This document shows positions 26,549-34,011 of a DNA stretch of 34,011 nt, in pieces (the first letter of the stretch is position 1; the number at the start of each line of letters is the position of its first letter). The stretch comes from JBEKVE01 sp049514335. GTDB taxonomy: Bacteria > Actinomycetota > Acidimicrobiia > Acidimicrobiales > UBA8190. The stretch covers positions 1-34,011 of the forward strand of contig JBEKVE010000048.1 in the NCBI GenBank assembly GCA_049514335.1, in the 5' to 3' direction. Below the pieces are notes generated by a model. The model saw only the letters and a list, made by a program, of their open reading frames with translations, ran no database searches and had not been told where the DNA came from. The position numbers and the translations under genes were made by a program.

Positions 26549-27646
26549 TCAGGACGACGACGTGAAGTTGAGCGTGAACGGTGCCGAGGGCGGCTTGAAC
26601 AGCCATCCCCTGGCCGGCTTGCCGTTGATGTCGACGGCCAGGAGGGCGAAGCTCGAACCGACCTGCACCGTCAGCTGACCGTCGGCGGACTGCAAGGTGG
26701 CGTGCTGCCCGGCCTCCAGGGTCTGGCGGAATGTGGGGGTGAAGCTCTGCGGGGTGCTGGCCTGCACCCAGCAGGCCCCGCTCGCCCCCACCACCACGCT
26801 GAAGTTGGTGGCCTGCACCGAGATGGCGGCGGTGCCGTTGCCGATCGAGGTCTGGGTCACCGCGCCGGGCGGCGGGGTCGACGGGTGCGAGCCTGATCCG
26901 CCCGATCCCGCTGCCGCCGGCTTGGTGGTGGTCGTGGGGCTGCGCACCACGTGGATGGCGGTCAGCCACTTCGGCTCCCAGTGCTGCACGGCCAGGCCAC
27001 CGAGGGCCACCACCAGGAGCGCCACCGTGACCCAGATGGCGCCGCTCAGGACCAGGGGGATCCGGCGGTCGGGCACCACCCAGACGCCGGCGGCGGGGAA
27101 GACGCCCGTCACGGAGAACGTCGCCGGGGTGCCCTGGGGGGTCCCGGCCGACACCACGGTGCGCTGGACGCCCGGGACCTCGGCCGTGGTGGTGAAGGCC
27201 CGGAGGTGCGACCCGTCGCCGGGGTAGCGGCTCAGGTGCCCGCCCGCCGCCGGAGCCTCGGGCACGGGGGCCGACCGCCCGTTCTGGGCCCCTTTTCTCC
27301 GGCGTCGCTTGGGTGGCGGGGAGTCCTCGGCCGAGGCGGCGTGCCCACTCCCCCAGGTGTCGCGTACGACCGCACCGAGCTCGTCGGCGTCGAGGTCCAT
27401 GAGGTCCGCGTAGCGGCGCACGGCGGTCAGCGCCGAGCGCAGGTCGGGGAACTGGGCCGTGTCGCCCGCCTCGAGGGCGGCCAGCTGGTGCAGGGGCATG
27501 CCGGTGCGGTCGCGCACCTCGTCCAGGGTCACCCCCGCCGTCTCGCGGGCGTCGCGCAGGGTGGCCCCGATCTCGGCGGGCGTGGCCGATTGCTGGCGCC
27601 GCCCCCCGAAGCGCCGCATGACCTTGTCGCCGGCTGCGGTTGCCAC
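26549..27646 (-). CDS. RodZ-like HTH / single-pass membrane protein (DUF4115)
   Basis: The 365-residue protein has an N-terminal HTH_25 domain (IGATLRDARETAGVTLDEVRDRTGMPLHQLAALEAGD, residues about 26-62). A basic, Pro-rich cytoplasmic region with KRRRRKG follows. One membrane segment is near residues 205-225 (LVLSGAIWVTVALLVVALGG). A Thr/Pro/Gly linker and a C-terminal beta-rich domain (ISVQATNFSVVVGASGACWVQA, then LTVQVGSSFALLAVDINGKPA) match DUF4115. This is the layout of RodZ, which links the cytoskeleton to cell-wall synthesis in rods. Whether this one has that role is inference. GTG 27646 is the start. Confidence 0.75.
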   Translation of the reverse strand: MATAAGDKVMRRFGGRRQQSATPAEIGATLRDARETAGVTLDEVRDRTGMPLHQLAALEAGDTAQFPDLRSALTAVRRYADLMDLDADELGAVVRDTWGSGHAASAEDSPPPKRRRRKGAQNGRSAPVPEAPAAGGHLSRYPGDGSHLRAFTTTAEVPGVQRTVVSAGTPQGTPATFSVTGVFPAAGVWVVPDRRIPLVLSGAIWVTVALLVVALGGLAVQHWEPKWLTAIHVVRSPTTTTKPAAAGSGGSGSHPSTPPPGAVTQTSIGNGTAAISVQATNFSVVVGASGACWVQASTPQSFTPTFRQTLEAGQHATLQSADGQLTVQVGSSFALLAVDINGKPARGWLFKPPSAPFTLNFTSSS

Positions 27647-27798
27647 TGCGTCCTCCCTAACGACCTGTCGGATCGTAGTGCGGCATGCCCGTACCGAGGC
27701 TGCGCCCCGTAGTCATCGGCGCGGCGCCGCCGGCGCTGGAACGGGTCGGCGGCCGGCCCGGCCTCCGGAGTCCCGGCGACAGGGCCGGTCCGGCGTCA

Positions 27799-27814
27799 CT
27801 GACGTGGGTGTCAG
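27799..27814. promoter_or_regulatory. Palindromic operator 1 (CTGACRYNNRYGTCAG)
   Basis: CTGACGTGGGTGTCAG matches the palindrome shared with 27817-27832 and 32259-32274. The two adjacent copies are 18 bp apart, start to start. The size and symmetry suit a TetR-family repressor, but none is encoded in the window. Confidence 0.6.
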
Positions 27815-27816
27815 GG

Positions 27817-27845
27817 CTGACATTCGCGTCAGGAAACGCTAACGT
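27817..27845 (+). promoter_or_regulatory. P450 promoter overlapped by operator 2
   Basis: CTGACA (27817-27822) as -35 and TAACGT (27840-27845) as -10 are 17 bp apart. CTGACATTCGCGTCAG at 27817-27832 is operator 2, covering the -35 box. A repressor bound here would block polymerase. Transcription would start near 27852. Confidence 0.6.
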
Positions 27846-27956
27846 ACTCGGAACGGCGTCCTGCCCGGTGGCCATGAAATCCCTGGTGACACACCGGAAT
27901 GGGGGGGACAGCACACCCGGCGGCCGCGCCCGGCCCGGTGCGAGAGGAGTGCTCTT

Positions 27957-29150
27957 ATGCAGCAGCCTGACGAGGAGCCCCTGGGCACCTCCCCCGGCAT
28001 GGTGGCCGACCTGGCCTCGCTGGACGACCCCCGCGCCATGGCGCGCGAGCTCCGGGAGCAGCCCATCCAGCGCATCGGGGACATGTTCACGCTCGTCACG
28101 CGGCGCGAGCACGTGGAGGACGCCCTGCGGAAGTCGGCCACCTTCTGCTGGAGCCAGGTGCCGATGGACCTGGGCAACGTGCGGCCCCTCATCCCCCTGC
28201 AGATCGACCCTCCCCAGCACGTGAAGTACCGGCGCATCCTCGACCCTCTCTTCGCCCCGAAGAAGATGGCCCTGCTCGAGGACGAGGTCGTCGGGCTGGT
28301 CAAGGAGTTCGTGGACAAGTTCGCCGCCCGGGGCTCGTGCGACCTCCACGAGGAGTTCGCCGTCCCCCTGCCCTGCACCGTCTTCCTGCGCCTGATGGGG
28401 CTGCCCTACTCCGCCCTCGACGTGTTCCTGGCGGCCAAGGACGACATCATCCGCCCCGCCGGGATGACCATGGAGGACCAGGCGCCGGCCCGCGCCGCCG
28501 CCGGCCAGGCCGTCTACTCGTACTTCGAGGCCGAGCTGGAGCGCCGCCACGCCGCTCCCCCCACCGACGACCTGCTGGCCCAGATCATGGCGGCCGAGGT
28601 CGACGGCGTGCGCCTCACCGACGAGGAGGTGCTCGACGTCTGCTACCTCTTCATCATCGCCGGGCTGGACACCGTCACCGACTCGCTCGACTGCTTCTTC
28701 GCCTACCTGGCCCAGGAGCCCGAGCAGCGCCGCCTGATCGCCGAGGACGAGTCGGTGATCCCCTCCGCCGTGGAGGAGCTGCTGCGGTGGGAGAGCCCGG
28801 TGCCCGCCGTGCCGCGCGTGGCCACCGAGGACGTCGACTTCGGCGGGTGCCCCGTCAAGGCCGGCGAGCAGGTCATGTTGCTCATCGGGTCGGCCAACAC
28901 CGACGACGCCGCCCACCCCGGGGTGGACACCGTCGACCTCACCCGCAACCCCAATCCCCACCTGGCCTTCGGCGGCGGGGTGCACCGCTGTCTGGGATCG
29001 CACCTGGCCCGGCTCGAGCTCCGGGTGGCGCTGCGTGAGTTCCACCGCCGCATCCCCGACTACTGGCTCGCACCGGGGACCGTGCTGCAGTACACGCCGG
29101 GACTGCGCTCGCTCACCACGCTCCCGCTCGAGTTCGAGCCGGTGGCCTGA
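27957..29150 (+). CDS. Cytochrome P450
   Basis: The 397-residue P450 has the I-helix FIIAGLDTVTDSL (Asp-Thr pair), ExxR in EELLRW and heme loop FGGGVHRCLGSHLARLEL. The B-C region (FCWSQVPMDLGNVRPLIPLQIDPPQHVKYRR) is standard. AGGAG is seven bases before ATG 27957. A ferredoxin remnant follows directly in the same frame, so this P450 normally has a dedicated [3Fe-4S] redox partner. Context of acyl-CoA ligase, thiolase-like protein and aldehyde dehydrogenase suggests hydroxylation of a hydrophobic compound before its breakdown. The substrate is unknown. Confidence 0.93.
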   Translation: MQQPDEEPLGTSPGMVADLASLDDPRAMARELREQPIQRIGDMFTLVTRREHVEDALRKSATFCWSQVPMDLGNVRPLIPLQIDPPQHVKYRRILDPLFAPKKMALLEDEVVGLVKEFVDKFAARGSCDLHEEFAVPLPCTVFLRLMGLPYSALDVFLAAKDDIIRPAGMTMEDQAPARAAAGQAVYSYFEAELERRHAAPPTDDLLAQIMAAEVDGVRLTDEEVLDVCYLFIIAGLDTVTDSLDCFFAYLAQEPEQRRLIAEDESVIPSAVEELLRWESPVPAVPRVATEDVDFGGCPVKAGEQVMLLIGSANTDDAAHPGVDTVDLTRNPNPHLAFGGGVHRCLGSHLARLELRVALREFHRRIPDYWLAPGTVLQYTPGLRSLTTLPLEFEPVA

Positions 29151-29318
29151 ACACAGTGCCAGGGGCACGGGCGCTGCTACACGCTGGCCCCAGAGCTGTT
29201 CGACTCCGACGACGTGGGGCACTGCGTGGTCATCGCCGCCGAGGTCCCGCCGGGCCTCGAGGCGGCGGCGCGCACCGGCGTCGAGAACTGTCCCGAGAAC
29301 GCGCTGTCGCTCGAGTAG
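29151..29318 (+). pseudogene. [3Fe-4S] ferredoxin lacking its start codon
   Basis: The frame directly after the P450 stop reads TQCQGHGRCYTLAPELFDSD, then VPPGLEAAARTGVENCPENALSLE and a stop at 29316-29318. The cysteine pattern CX5C and the late CP match P450-partner [3Fe-4S] ferredoxins. About eight N-terminal residues and any in-frame start are missing: the codon before TQ is the P450 TGA. Either a short deletion removed the start, or the sequence is wrong, or (less likely) the TGA is read through to make a fusion. Confidence 0.7.
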
Positions 29319-29319
29319 C

Positions 29320-29361
29320 GCTCAGGCCCGGCAGCTCAGGCCCGGCAGCTCAGGCCCGGTA
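29320..29361. repeat. Three tandem 14-bp repeats between convergent genes
   Basis: GCTCAGGCCCGGCA occurs at 29320-29333 and 29334-29347, and with one change (GGTA) at 29348-29361. The unit contains the TCA of the thiolase-like gene's stop region read on the plus strand. Probably slippage expansion; no known function. Confidence 0.85.
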
Positions 29362-29365
29362 GCGC

Positions 29366-30889
29366 TCAGGCGCCGCGCATGGTGTTGGTGCCGCCCTCCT
29401 GACCGAGCACCACGCTGGCTCCGACGCCGTCGCCGGCCATGAACGCCGCCGTCAGCGCGTCGTCACCGCACGCCACGGTGCGGACCCCGCCCACGTCGAC
29501 CACGGCGACGGCCGCGGTGGGGGCCCCCTCGCGGTCGAAGGGGACGGTATAGGCCACGACCGTGCCCACGTCCCCGGCGCTGACCGAGACCTCGACCGGC
29601 AACGCCGTGGTGGCGGCGTCGATGCTCTGCTGTAGCCCGTCGGGTGGGAGCGGCGCACTGTGGGGCGGGCGCCGGGTGTAGAGCCCGACGGAATGCTTGG
29701 TCAGGTAGTAGCCGTTGCCGTGGACCAGGGCGGCGTCCCCGTCGCCCCGGCGCAGCCACGCCAGCGCGTTGGCGATGGCGTGGGTGACGTAGTTGCTCCC
29801 CGGGCCCCCGTGGTAGGGCAGGCCGCCGGTCAGGGTGAGCGGCCGGGGGTCGGCGGCGTCGATGCCGAAGCTGTCGCGCGCCACCTCGACCGAGCTGGGG
29901 AAGCAGGCGTAGAGGTCGAGGCCGTCCACGGCGTCCATGGTCATGCCGGCGGTGTCGAGCACCCGGGCCGCGCACTGCGCCAACGCGGGGGAGCGGTGCA
30001 GCACGGGGCGCTCCGACAGGTACCAGATGTCGTGGGCGTCGGCCCACCCCGCCAGGTACGCCACCTCGTCGGGCCCGAGGCCCCACTCCCGCGCCGTTGC
30101 GGCGTCGGTGACGAGCACCGCCGCCCCCATGTCCACGTCCATGACGGCGTTCACGTACTTGGGGTACGGGTAGCAGATCATGCGGTTGTCGGGCGTCACG
30201 TCCATGATCTCCGCCGCACTGCGCCGCGCCGGGAACCAGGACCCGGGGTTGGCGGCGGCCACGGCGTTGAATCCCGCCATGAGCTCGCCCACGGCCCGGC
30301 TGTGGGTGGCGGCGTCCTCTCTTGCGCCGTGGGCCACGGCCGATTCGACCAAGGCGTACATGGTGGTGGCCTGCACGAGGCCGTGGGCGCGTTCCACCGG
30401 GTGCACGCCGAGGTCGGGCTCGAGCGGGGGCCAGGTGTCGGGCCAGCCCTCGCTCGAGGGCCAGTCCAGGGTGATGCCCTGCTTCTTGGCCCGGCGACGG
30501 GTGGCGAGGGCCTCGGCCCCGGCGATCAGGACGCGGGGACGCCCGCCGTCGACCACGAGCTCGGCCGCCCGGTTGACGAGCCACTGGGGGATCGACCCCC
30601 CCATCCCCGACAGGCGAGCCTCGGCCCCGGTCGCGCCCAGGCGCCGGGCGAGCTCGGGGGCGGGATCACCGTGGCGCAGCGACAGGGAGTGGACCATGAA
30701 GAGGTGCGTCAGCCCCGCCAGGCGCTCCGCGACACCCGGGGCCCCACCGCCTCCTGCCCCTTCGGCCGCCTGCCGCGACGCCTCCACCATGAGGGCGAAC
30801 GGGTCCGGCGCTGCGGCCGGGTCCTGCTCGCGGCTCGTGATCTGGCCCCCGCCCACGACAACAGGGACGCGCGTCCAGTCGGTGCTCAC
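29366..30889 (-). CDS. Thiolase-like protein type 1 (TLP1-like), catalytic Cys absent
   Basis: The 507-residue product starts at GTG 30889 with GGAGG seven bases upstream. It has a thiolase fold: VPVVVGGGQIT at the start, RPRVLIAGAEALATRRRAKK, and a C-terminal GLPYHGGPGSNYVTHAIA. The nucleophile region reads GGSIPQWLVNRAAELVV, without the usual Cys-Ser-Ser-Gly. A further C-terminal domain (TALPVEVSVSAGDVGTVVAYTV) resembles the OB-like extension of mycobacterial TLP1 proteins, which lack thiolase activity. It likely binds an acyl-CoA but not as a classical thiolase. It is 26 bp downstream of the amidohydrolase gene on the same strand, so probably one operon. Confidence 0.78.
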   Translation of the reverse strand: MSTDWTRVPVVVGGGQITSREQDPAAAPDPFALMVEASRQAAEGAGGGGAPGVAERLAGLTHLFMVHSLSLRHGDPAPELARRLGATGAEARLSGMGGSIPQWLVNRAAELVVDGGRPRVLIAGAEALATRRRAKKQGITLDWPSSEGWPDTWPPLEPDLGVHPVERAHGLVQATTMYALVESAVAHGAREDAATHSRAVGELMAGFNAVAAANPGSWFPARRSAAEIMDVTPDNRMICYPYPKYVNAVMDVDMGAAVLVTDAATAREWGLGPDEVAYLAGWADAHDIWYLSERPVLHRSPALAQCAARVLDTAGMTMDAVDGLDLYACFPSSVEVARDSFGIDAADPRPLTLTGGLPYHGGPGSNYVTHAIANALAWLRRGDGDAALVHGNGYYLTKHSVGLYTRRPPHSAPLPPDGLQQSIDAATTALPVEVSVSAGDVGTVVAYTVPFDREGAPTAAVAVVDVGGVRTVACGDDALTAAFMAGDGVGASVVLGQEGGTNTMRGA

Positions 30890-30915
30890 CGGGGCGCCTC
30901 CAGTACCGGGGGGAC

Positions 30916-32196
30916 TCAGTCGCGGCGGTTGGCGAGGGCGCCCAGGTCCGCGGCCAGCGTGACCTTGCGCTCGCCGGTGTGGGTCCGGGGGCGCAGCGAC
31001 GTGTCCACGTCGGGGGCCTCGGCCCGCAGGGCCGCCACCGTGCACTGCTCACGGGGGCGCAGGGCGAAGGGGTCGTAGCGAAAGTGGCGCATGGCGTTCT
31101 GGTGAGTGATCTTGTTCACCTCGGTGTCGGGCACCCCGGCCAGGTACTTCATGGCGATCTCGGGGGCCTGGGGCCAGGTCGAGTCGGAGTGGGGGTAGTC
31201 GCACTCCCAGCACACGTTGTCGAGCTCGAGGAAGCGCCGGTTCTCCACACCGAAGGCGTCGTCGATGAAGCACGTGATGATGCGCTCCTTGAACACCTGG
31301 CTCGGCAGCATGTCGCCGAAGTCCTGCCCCGTCCACTTGTGATGGTGCTGGTACACGTAGTCGGCGCGCTCGAGGAAGTACGGGATCCAGCCGATGCCGC
31401 CCTCGGACAGGGCGATGCGCAGGTCCGGGTACTTGCGCAGCACCGGGGAGAAGAGCAGGTCGGCCGCGCACTGGATGATGTTCACGGGCTGCAGGGCGAT
31501 GAGCACGTCGAACGGTGCGTCGGGTGCGGTGATGGCGAGCTGCGACGAGGAGCCGATGTGCAGGCACACCACCGTCCCCTCCTCCTGGCACGCCCGCCAG
31601 AAGGGGTCCCAGTGGTCGGAGTGGAAGCTCGGCCAGCCGAGCTTGGACGGGTTCTCCGAGAACGTCACGGCGTGACATCCCTTGGCCGCCACCCGCCGCA
31701 CCTCGGCCGCCATGAGCTCGGGGTCCCAGATGGGCGGTATGGACAGGGGGATGAACCGCCCTGGGTAGGCGCCGCACCAGTCCTCGATGTGCCAGTCGTT
31801 GTAGGCCCGCAGCATGTCGATGGCGAGTTCCTTGTCCTCCGTGCGGGCGAAGAGCTGGCCGCAGAACTGGACGAAGGAGGGGAAGCACATCGACCCGAGG
31901 ACGCCGTTCACGTTCATGTCCCGGACCCGCTCGTGGATGTCGTAACAGCCCGCGCGCATCTCGGCGAAGGAGGTCGGCTCGATGCCGTACTCCTCCGGCG
32001 GCCGGCCGACCACGGCGTTGAGGCCCACGTTGGGGATGGTGTTGCCCTCGAAGGACCACACGTCGGTGCCGTCGTCGTTGTGCACGATGCGCGGCGCCCG
32101 GTCCTTCCACTTGGCCGGCACACGCCCGTCGAACATGTCGGGAGGCTCGACCACGTGGTCGTCCACGCTCACGAGGATGAGATCTTCTGCCTGCAT
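30916..32196 (-). CDS. Amidohydrolase-2 family metal-dependent hydrolase
   Basis: The product of about 426 residues starts at ATG 32196 with GGGAGGG upstream. The TIM-barrel metal site is suggested by SVDDHVVEPPDMF at the start, a mid-protein His in VVCLHIGSSSQ, and WECDYPHSDSTWP near residue 340. GGIGWIPYFLERADYVYQHHHKW is a family stretch. Related enzymes act as hydrolases or decarboxylases on ring compounds and acids; this substrate is unknown. Its promoter contains the palindromic operator at 32259-32274. Confidence 0.85.
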   Translation of the reverse strand: MQAEDLILVSVDDHVVEPPDMFDGRVPAKWKDRAPRIVHNDDGTDVWSFEGNTIPNVGLNAVVGRPPEEYGIEPTSFAEMRAGCYDIHERVRDMNVNGVLGSMCFPSFVQFCGQLFARTEDKELAIDMLRAYNDWHIEDWCGAYPGRFIPLSIPPIWDPELMAAEVRRVAAKGCHAVTFSENPSKLGWPSFHSDHWDPFWRACQEEGTVVCLHIGSSSQLAITAPDAPFDVLIALQPVNIIQCAADLLFSPVLRKYPDLRIALSEGGIGWIPYFLERADYVYQHHHKWTGQDFGDMLPSQVFKERIITCFIDDAFGVENRRFLELDNVCWECDYPHSDSTWPQAPEIAMKYLAGVPDTEVNKITHQNAMRHFRYDPFALRPREQCTVAALRAEAPDVDTSLRPRTHTGERKVTLAADLGALANRRD

Positions 32197-32249
32197 CGTG
32201 CTCCCTCCCCGCACCGTGCCCGCCCGCACCGTGCCCGGCAACGCCGTCG

Positions 32250-32274
32250 ATCATATACCTGACACCGGCGTCAG
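32250..32274 (-). promoter_or_regulatory. Operator 3 and amidohydrolase promoter
   Basis: CTGACACCGGCGTCAG at 32259-32274 is the third copy of the palindrome CTGACRYNNRYGTCAG. On the minus strand TATGAT (32255-32250) is a good -10 just downstream, so the operator lies between -35 and -10. The -35 is weak. Confidence 0.6.
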
Positions 32275-32295
32275 GCACACGGCGACGCGCGGTCG

Positions 32296-32301
32296 TACAC
32301 T
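32296..32301 (+). promoter_or_regulatory. Possible -10 of a leaderless acyl-CoA synthetase transcript
   Basis: TACACT matches TANNNT and lies seven bases before ATG 32309. No Shine-Dalgarno site precedes that ATG, consistent with a leaderless mRNA. The operator at 32259-32274 lies just upstream. Confidence 0.4.
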
Positions 32302-32308
32302 TCGCCCG

Positions 32309-33853
32309 ATGCACGCTGACGCGCCGAGGGGTCTGGCAGGGATCGCCCGGTCGGACCCGGACCGGGTGGCCCTCGTGCTCGGCGACCGGCGCGTCACCTT
32401 CGGCGAGCTCGACCGCGCCGCCAACACCATGGCGCACGCCCTCTCCCCCTCCGTCGGCGCCCCCGGGGACCGGGTGGCGGTCATGCTCGGCAACTCGATC
32501 GAAGGCTTCGCCGCCTGGCACGGCGCGGCCCGGCTGGGCGCCCTGGTGGTTCCGGTGTCGACCCGCCTGACCGACAGCGAGGCCGCGTACATCGTGGGCG
32601 ACTCCGGTGCCGTCGCCCTGGTGCACGACGGGTCGGCAGCCGCCCGGGCCACCTGCACCCGGGCCGGGGTCCCGGGGATCGACGTCACCGCGTCGTCGCT
32701 GGCGCAGGGGACGCCCGAGCCCCCCACGGAGGACTATCTCGGTACGCCGGTGACGACCATGACCTACACGTCGGGGACGACGGGTCGTCCGAAAGGCATC
32801 GCCCGGTCCGCGCCGCCCCAGCCGGCGCGGGTGACACCGCCGAGCCCCTTCGCCACGTTCTGGGGCTTCCTCCCCGACGACGTGCACATCATGTGCGGCC
32901 CCATGTACCACACCGCTCCGAGCGCCTACGCCCTCATGAGCCTGGGTGAGGGGGGCACGGTGGTGATCATGCCCAGGTGGGATGCCACCGAGTGCCTGCG
33001 CCTCATGGCGGCCGAGCGGGTCACCACGGCGCAGATGGTGCCGGCCAACTTCATCCGCATCCTCGAGGTGCGGTGGCAGGACTACGACCGCTCCAGTGTG
33101 CGCAAGGTCCTCCACGCCGCCGCCCCCTGCCCCGTGGCGGTGAAGCGGCGCATCATGGAGGTGTTCCCCCCCGACACGGTGTGGGAGTACTACGGCGCCA
33201 GCGAAGGGATGGCGTCGGTCATCTCCCCGCAGGAATGGATGCGCAAGCCCGGCAGCGTGGGTCGACCCTTCCCCGGCGTGGTGGTGCGCATCCTCGGGCC
33301 CGAGGGAGAAGAGCTCGCCCCGGGGGAGGTGGGGACGATCTTCATCTCGGCCTTCGCCGGGCAGCGCTTCCGCTACCACAATGCCCCGGACAAGACCGAG
33401 CAGGCGTGGGCCGGGGACTCCTTTACGGTGGGCGACCTGGGCTGGCTCGACGAGGACGGGTACCTCTTCCTCGCCGACCGCCGCACCGATCTCATCATCA
33501 GCGGCGGGGTGAACGTCTACCCGGCCGAGATCGAGGCCGCCCTCGTCGAGGACGACGAGGTGGTGGACGCGGCCGTCATCGGCCTCCCCGACGACCGCAT
33601 GGGCCAGAAGGTCCACGCCGTGGTGGAGATGCGTCCCGGTGCCCGGCGCGACGCCGAGGCGCTCGTCACACGCCTGGCGCAGCGCCTCGCCGATTTCAAG
33701 ATCCCGAGGACGGTGGAGTTCGTGGACGAGCTACCCCGCGAGCCCAACGGCAAGGTGTTGAAGACAAGACTGCGCGAGCAGCGGATGCCGGCGTCGGCCG
33801 GCTCCGTGACCGAGCCGGCCACGGCCGGGGGTGGAGGGGAGACGGGTTCATGA
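32309..33853 (+). CDS. AMP-forming acyl-CoA synthetase (ANL family)
   Basis: The 514-residue enzyme has the AMP-binding motif TMTYTSGTTGRPKGI, then YYGASEG (A5), GDLGWLDEDGYLFLADRRTDLI (A7-A8), ISGGVNVYPAEIEAAL and PNGKVLK with the catalytic Lys. These enzymes activate a carboxylic acid to an acyl-CoA through an acyl-adenylate. I chose ATG 32309, where the family's start region (GLAGIARSDPDRVALV) begins; the longer upstream frame crosses the operator. The stop overlaps the next gene (ATGA). Confidence 0.93.
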   Translation: MHADAPRGLAGIARSDPDRVALVLGDRRVTFGELDRAANTMAHALSPSVGAPGDRVAVMLGNSIEGFAAWHGAARLGALVVPVSTRLTDSEAAYIVGDSGAVALVHDGSAAARATCTRAGVPGIDVTASSLAQGTPEPPTEDYLGTPVTTMTYTSGTTGRPKGIARSAPPQPARVTPPSPFATFWGFLPDDVHIMCGPMYHTAPSAYALMSLGEGGTVVIMPRWDATECLRLMAAERVTTAQMVPANFIRILEVRWQDYDRSSVRKVLHAAAPCPVAVKRRIMEVFPPDTVWEYYGASEGMASVISPQEWMRKPGSVGRPFPGVVVRILGPEGEELAPGEVGTIFISAFAGQRFRYHNAPDKTEQAWAGDSFTVGDLGWLDEDGYLFLADRRTDLIISGGVNVYPAEIEAALVEDDEVVDAAVIGLPDDRMGQKVHAVVEMRPGARRDAEALVTRLAQRLADFKIPRTVEFVDELPREPNGKVLKTRLREQRMPASAGSVTEPATAGGGGETGS

Positions 33854-34011
33854 GCGACGCTCACGACGTGCGGGCCGAGCCGCGCCAGCTGATCGACGGA
33901 AAGCTGACGGAGGCGTCCTCGGGCGCCGCCTTCGACAACATCGATCCGACCACCGAGGCGGTGCTCGGACAGACCTCCGACGCCAACCCGGCGGACATGC
34001 GCAGCGCCATC
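33850..34011 (+). CDS. Aldehyde dehydrogenase family protein (3' partial)
   Basis: The first 54 residues show the family N-terminus: RQLIDGKLTEASSGAAFDNI, then DPTTEAVLGQTSDANPADM. The NAD-binding and catalytic Cys regions lie beyond the window. It overlaps the acyl-CoA synthetase stop by four bases, so the two are translationally coupled. It would oxidise an aldehyde to the acid that the synthetase could activate (inference). Confidence 0.8.
   Translation, partial: MSDAHDVRAEPRQLIDGKLTEASSGAAFDNIDPTTEAVLGQTSDANPADMRSAI

Larger units (their letters stand above)
27647..27956. other. 310-bp divergent gap with the P450 promoter and two operators
   Basis: No coding sequence is supported. The right half holds two 16-bp palindromes and a sigma-70-type promoter for the P450, annotated separately. 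The P450 leader (about 27852-27956) has no obvious structure. AGGAG at 27945-27949 is the P450 ribosome-binding site. The left 150 bp near the RodZ-like start are plain GC-rich sequence; GCGGCGCCGCCGGCGC there is a likely chance hairpin. Confidence 0.6.

Noticed and set aside
19138..27736. GCGCGGCGCCGCCGGCGC shared by two distant intergenic regions
   Set aside because: Pure G/C self-complementary string, likely by chance at this base composition.

Overview
The window is a chromosome-origin segment from a very GC-rich actinomycete. The gene order rsmG-khpB-yidC-yidD-rnpA-rpmH / dnaA-dnaN-recF-dciA-gyrB-gyrA, with parA and parB beyond rsmG and a CwlM-type amidase homologue beyond parB, is the standard actinobacterial oriC neighbourhood. 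The long low-complexity extensions and the catabolic flank fit Acidimicrobiia-like lineages, but that placement is inference. Leftward genes are on the minus strand and rightward genes on the plus strand, diverging at the rpmH/dnaA gap. DnaA-box-like sequences lie before dnaA and cluster in the dnaA-dnaN gap, which I call oriC.

Layout. 1-3.6 kb holds the 3' end of a cwlM-like gene, parB, a damaged parA whose Walker A segment is absent, a small LAGLIDADG-like protein, and two near-identical repeats, each carrying a parS-like palindrome. 3.6-7.6 kb is the minus-strand block rsmG, khpB, yidC, yidD, rnpA, rpmH with tight overlaps. 8-17 kb is the plus-strand replication and topoisomerase block. 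17-20.7 kb holds a cytochrome P450, a peptidase E-like S51 protein and a DUF2079-like membrane protein with an apparent frameshift.

20.75-23.08 kb is a small island in a tRNA-Ile(GAT) gene. A perfect 44-bp direct repeat of the 3' part of the tRNA brackets about 2.25 kb of visibly less GC-rich DNA. This carries an aminoglycoside-phosphotransferase-fold kinase and a VapBC-like toxin-antitoxin pair, but no integrase. Just inside each end is a pair of ATCGCGCG repeats spaced 11 bp apart, resembling integrase arm-type sites. The element therefore looks mobilised in trans, or is a deletion remnant.

23.1-27.6 kb holds a membrane GGDEF-EAL protein, two VOC-fold proteins and a RodZ-like HTH/membrane protein. 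27.8-34 kb is a catabolic cluster: a P450 followed by a ferredoxin lacking its start, then convergent thiolase-like and amidohydrolase genes, then a divergent acyl-CoA synthetase coupled to an aldehyde dehydrogenase that runs off the window. Three copies of a 16-bp palindrome, CTGACRYNNRYGTCAG, lie at the P450 promoter and in the amidohydrolase/ligase divergent promoter. They suggest one repressor of unknown identity controls the whole cluster.

Three genes (parA, the DUF2079 gene, the ferredoxin) carry lesions that are either real or consensus/assembly errors. Raw reads would be needed to decide.
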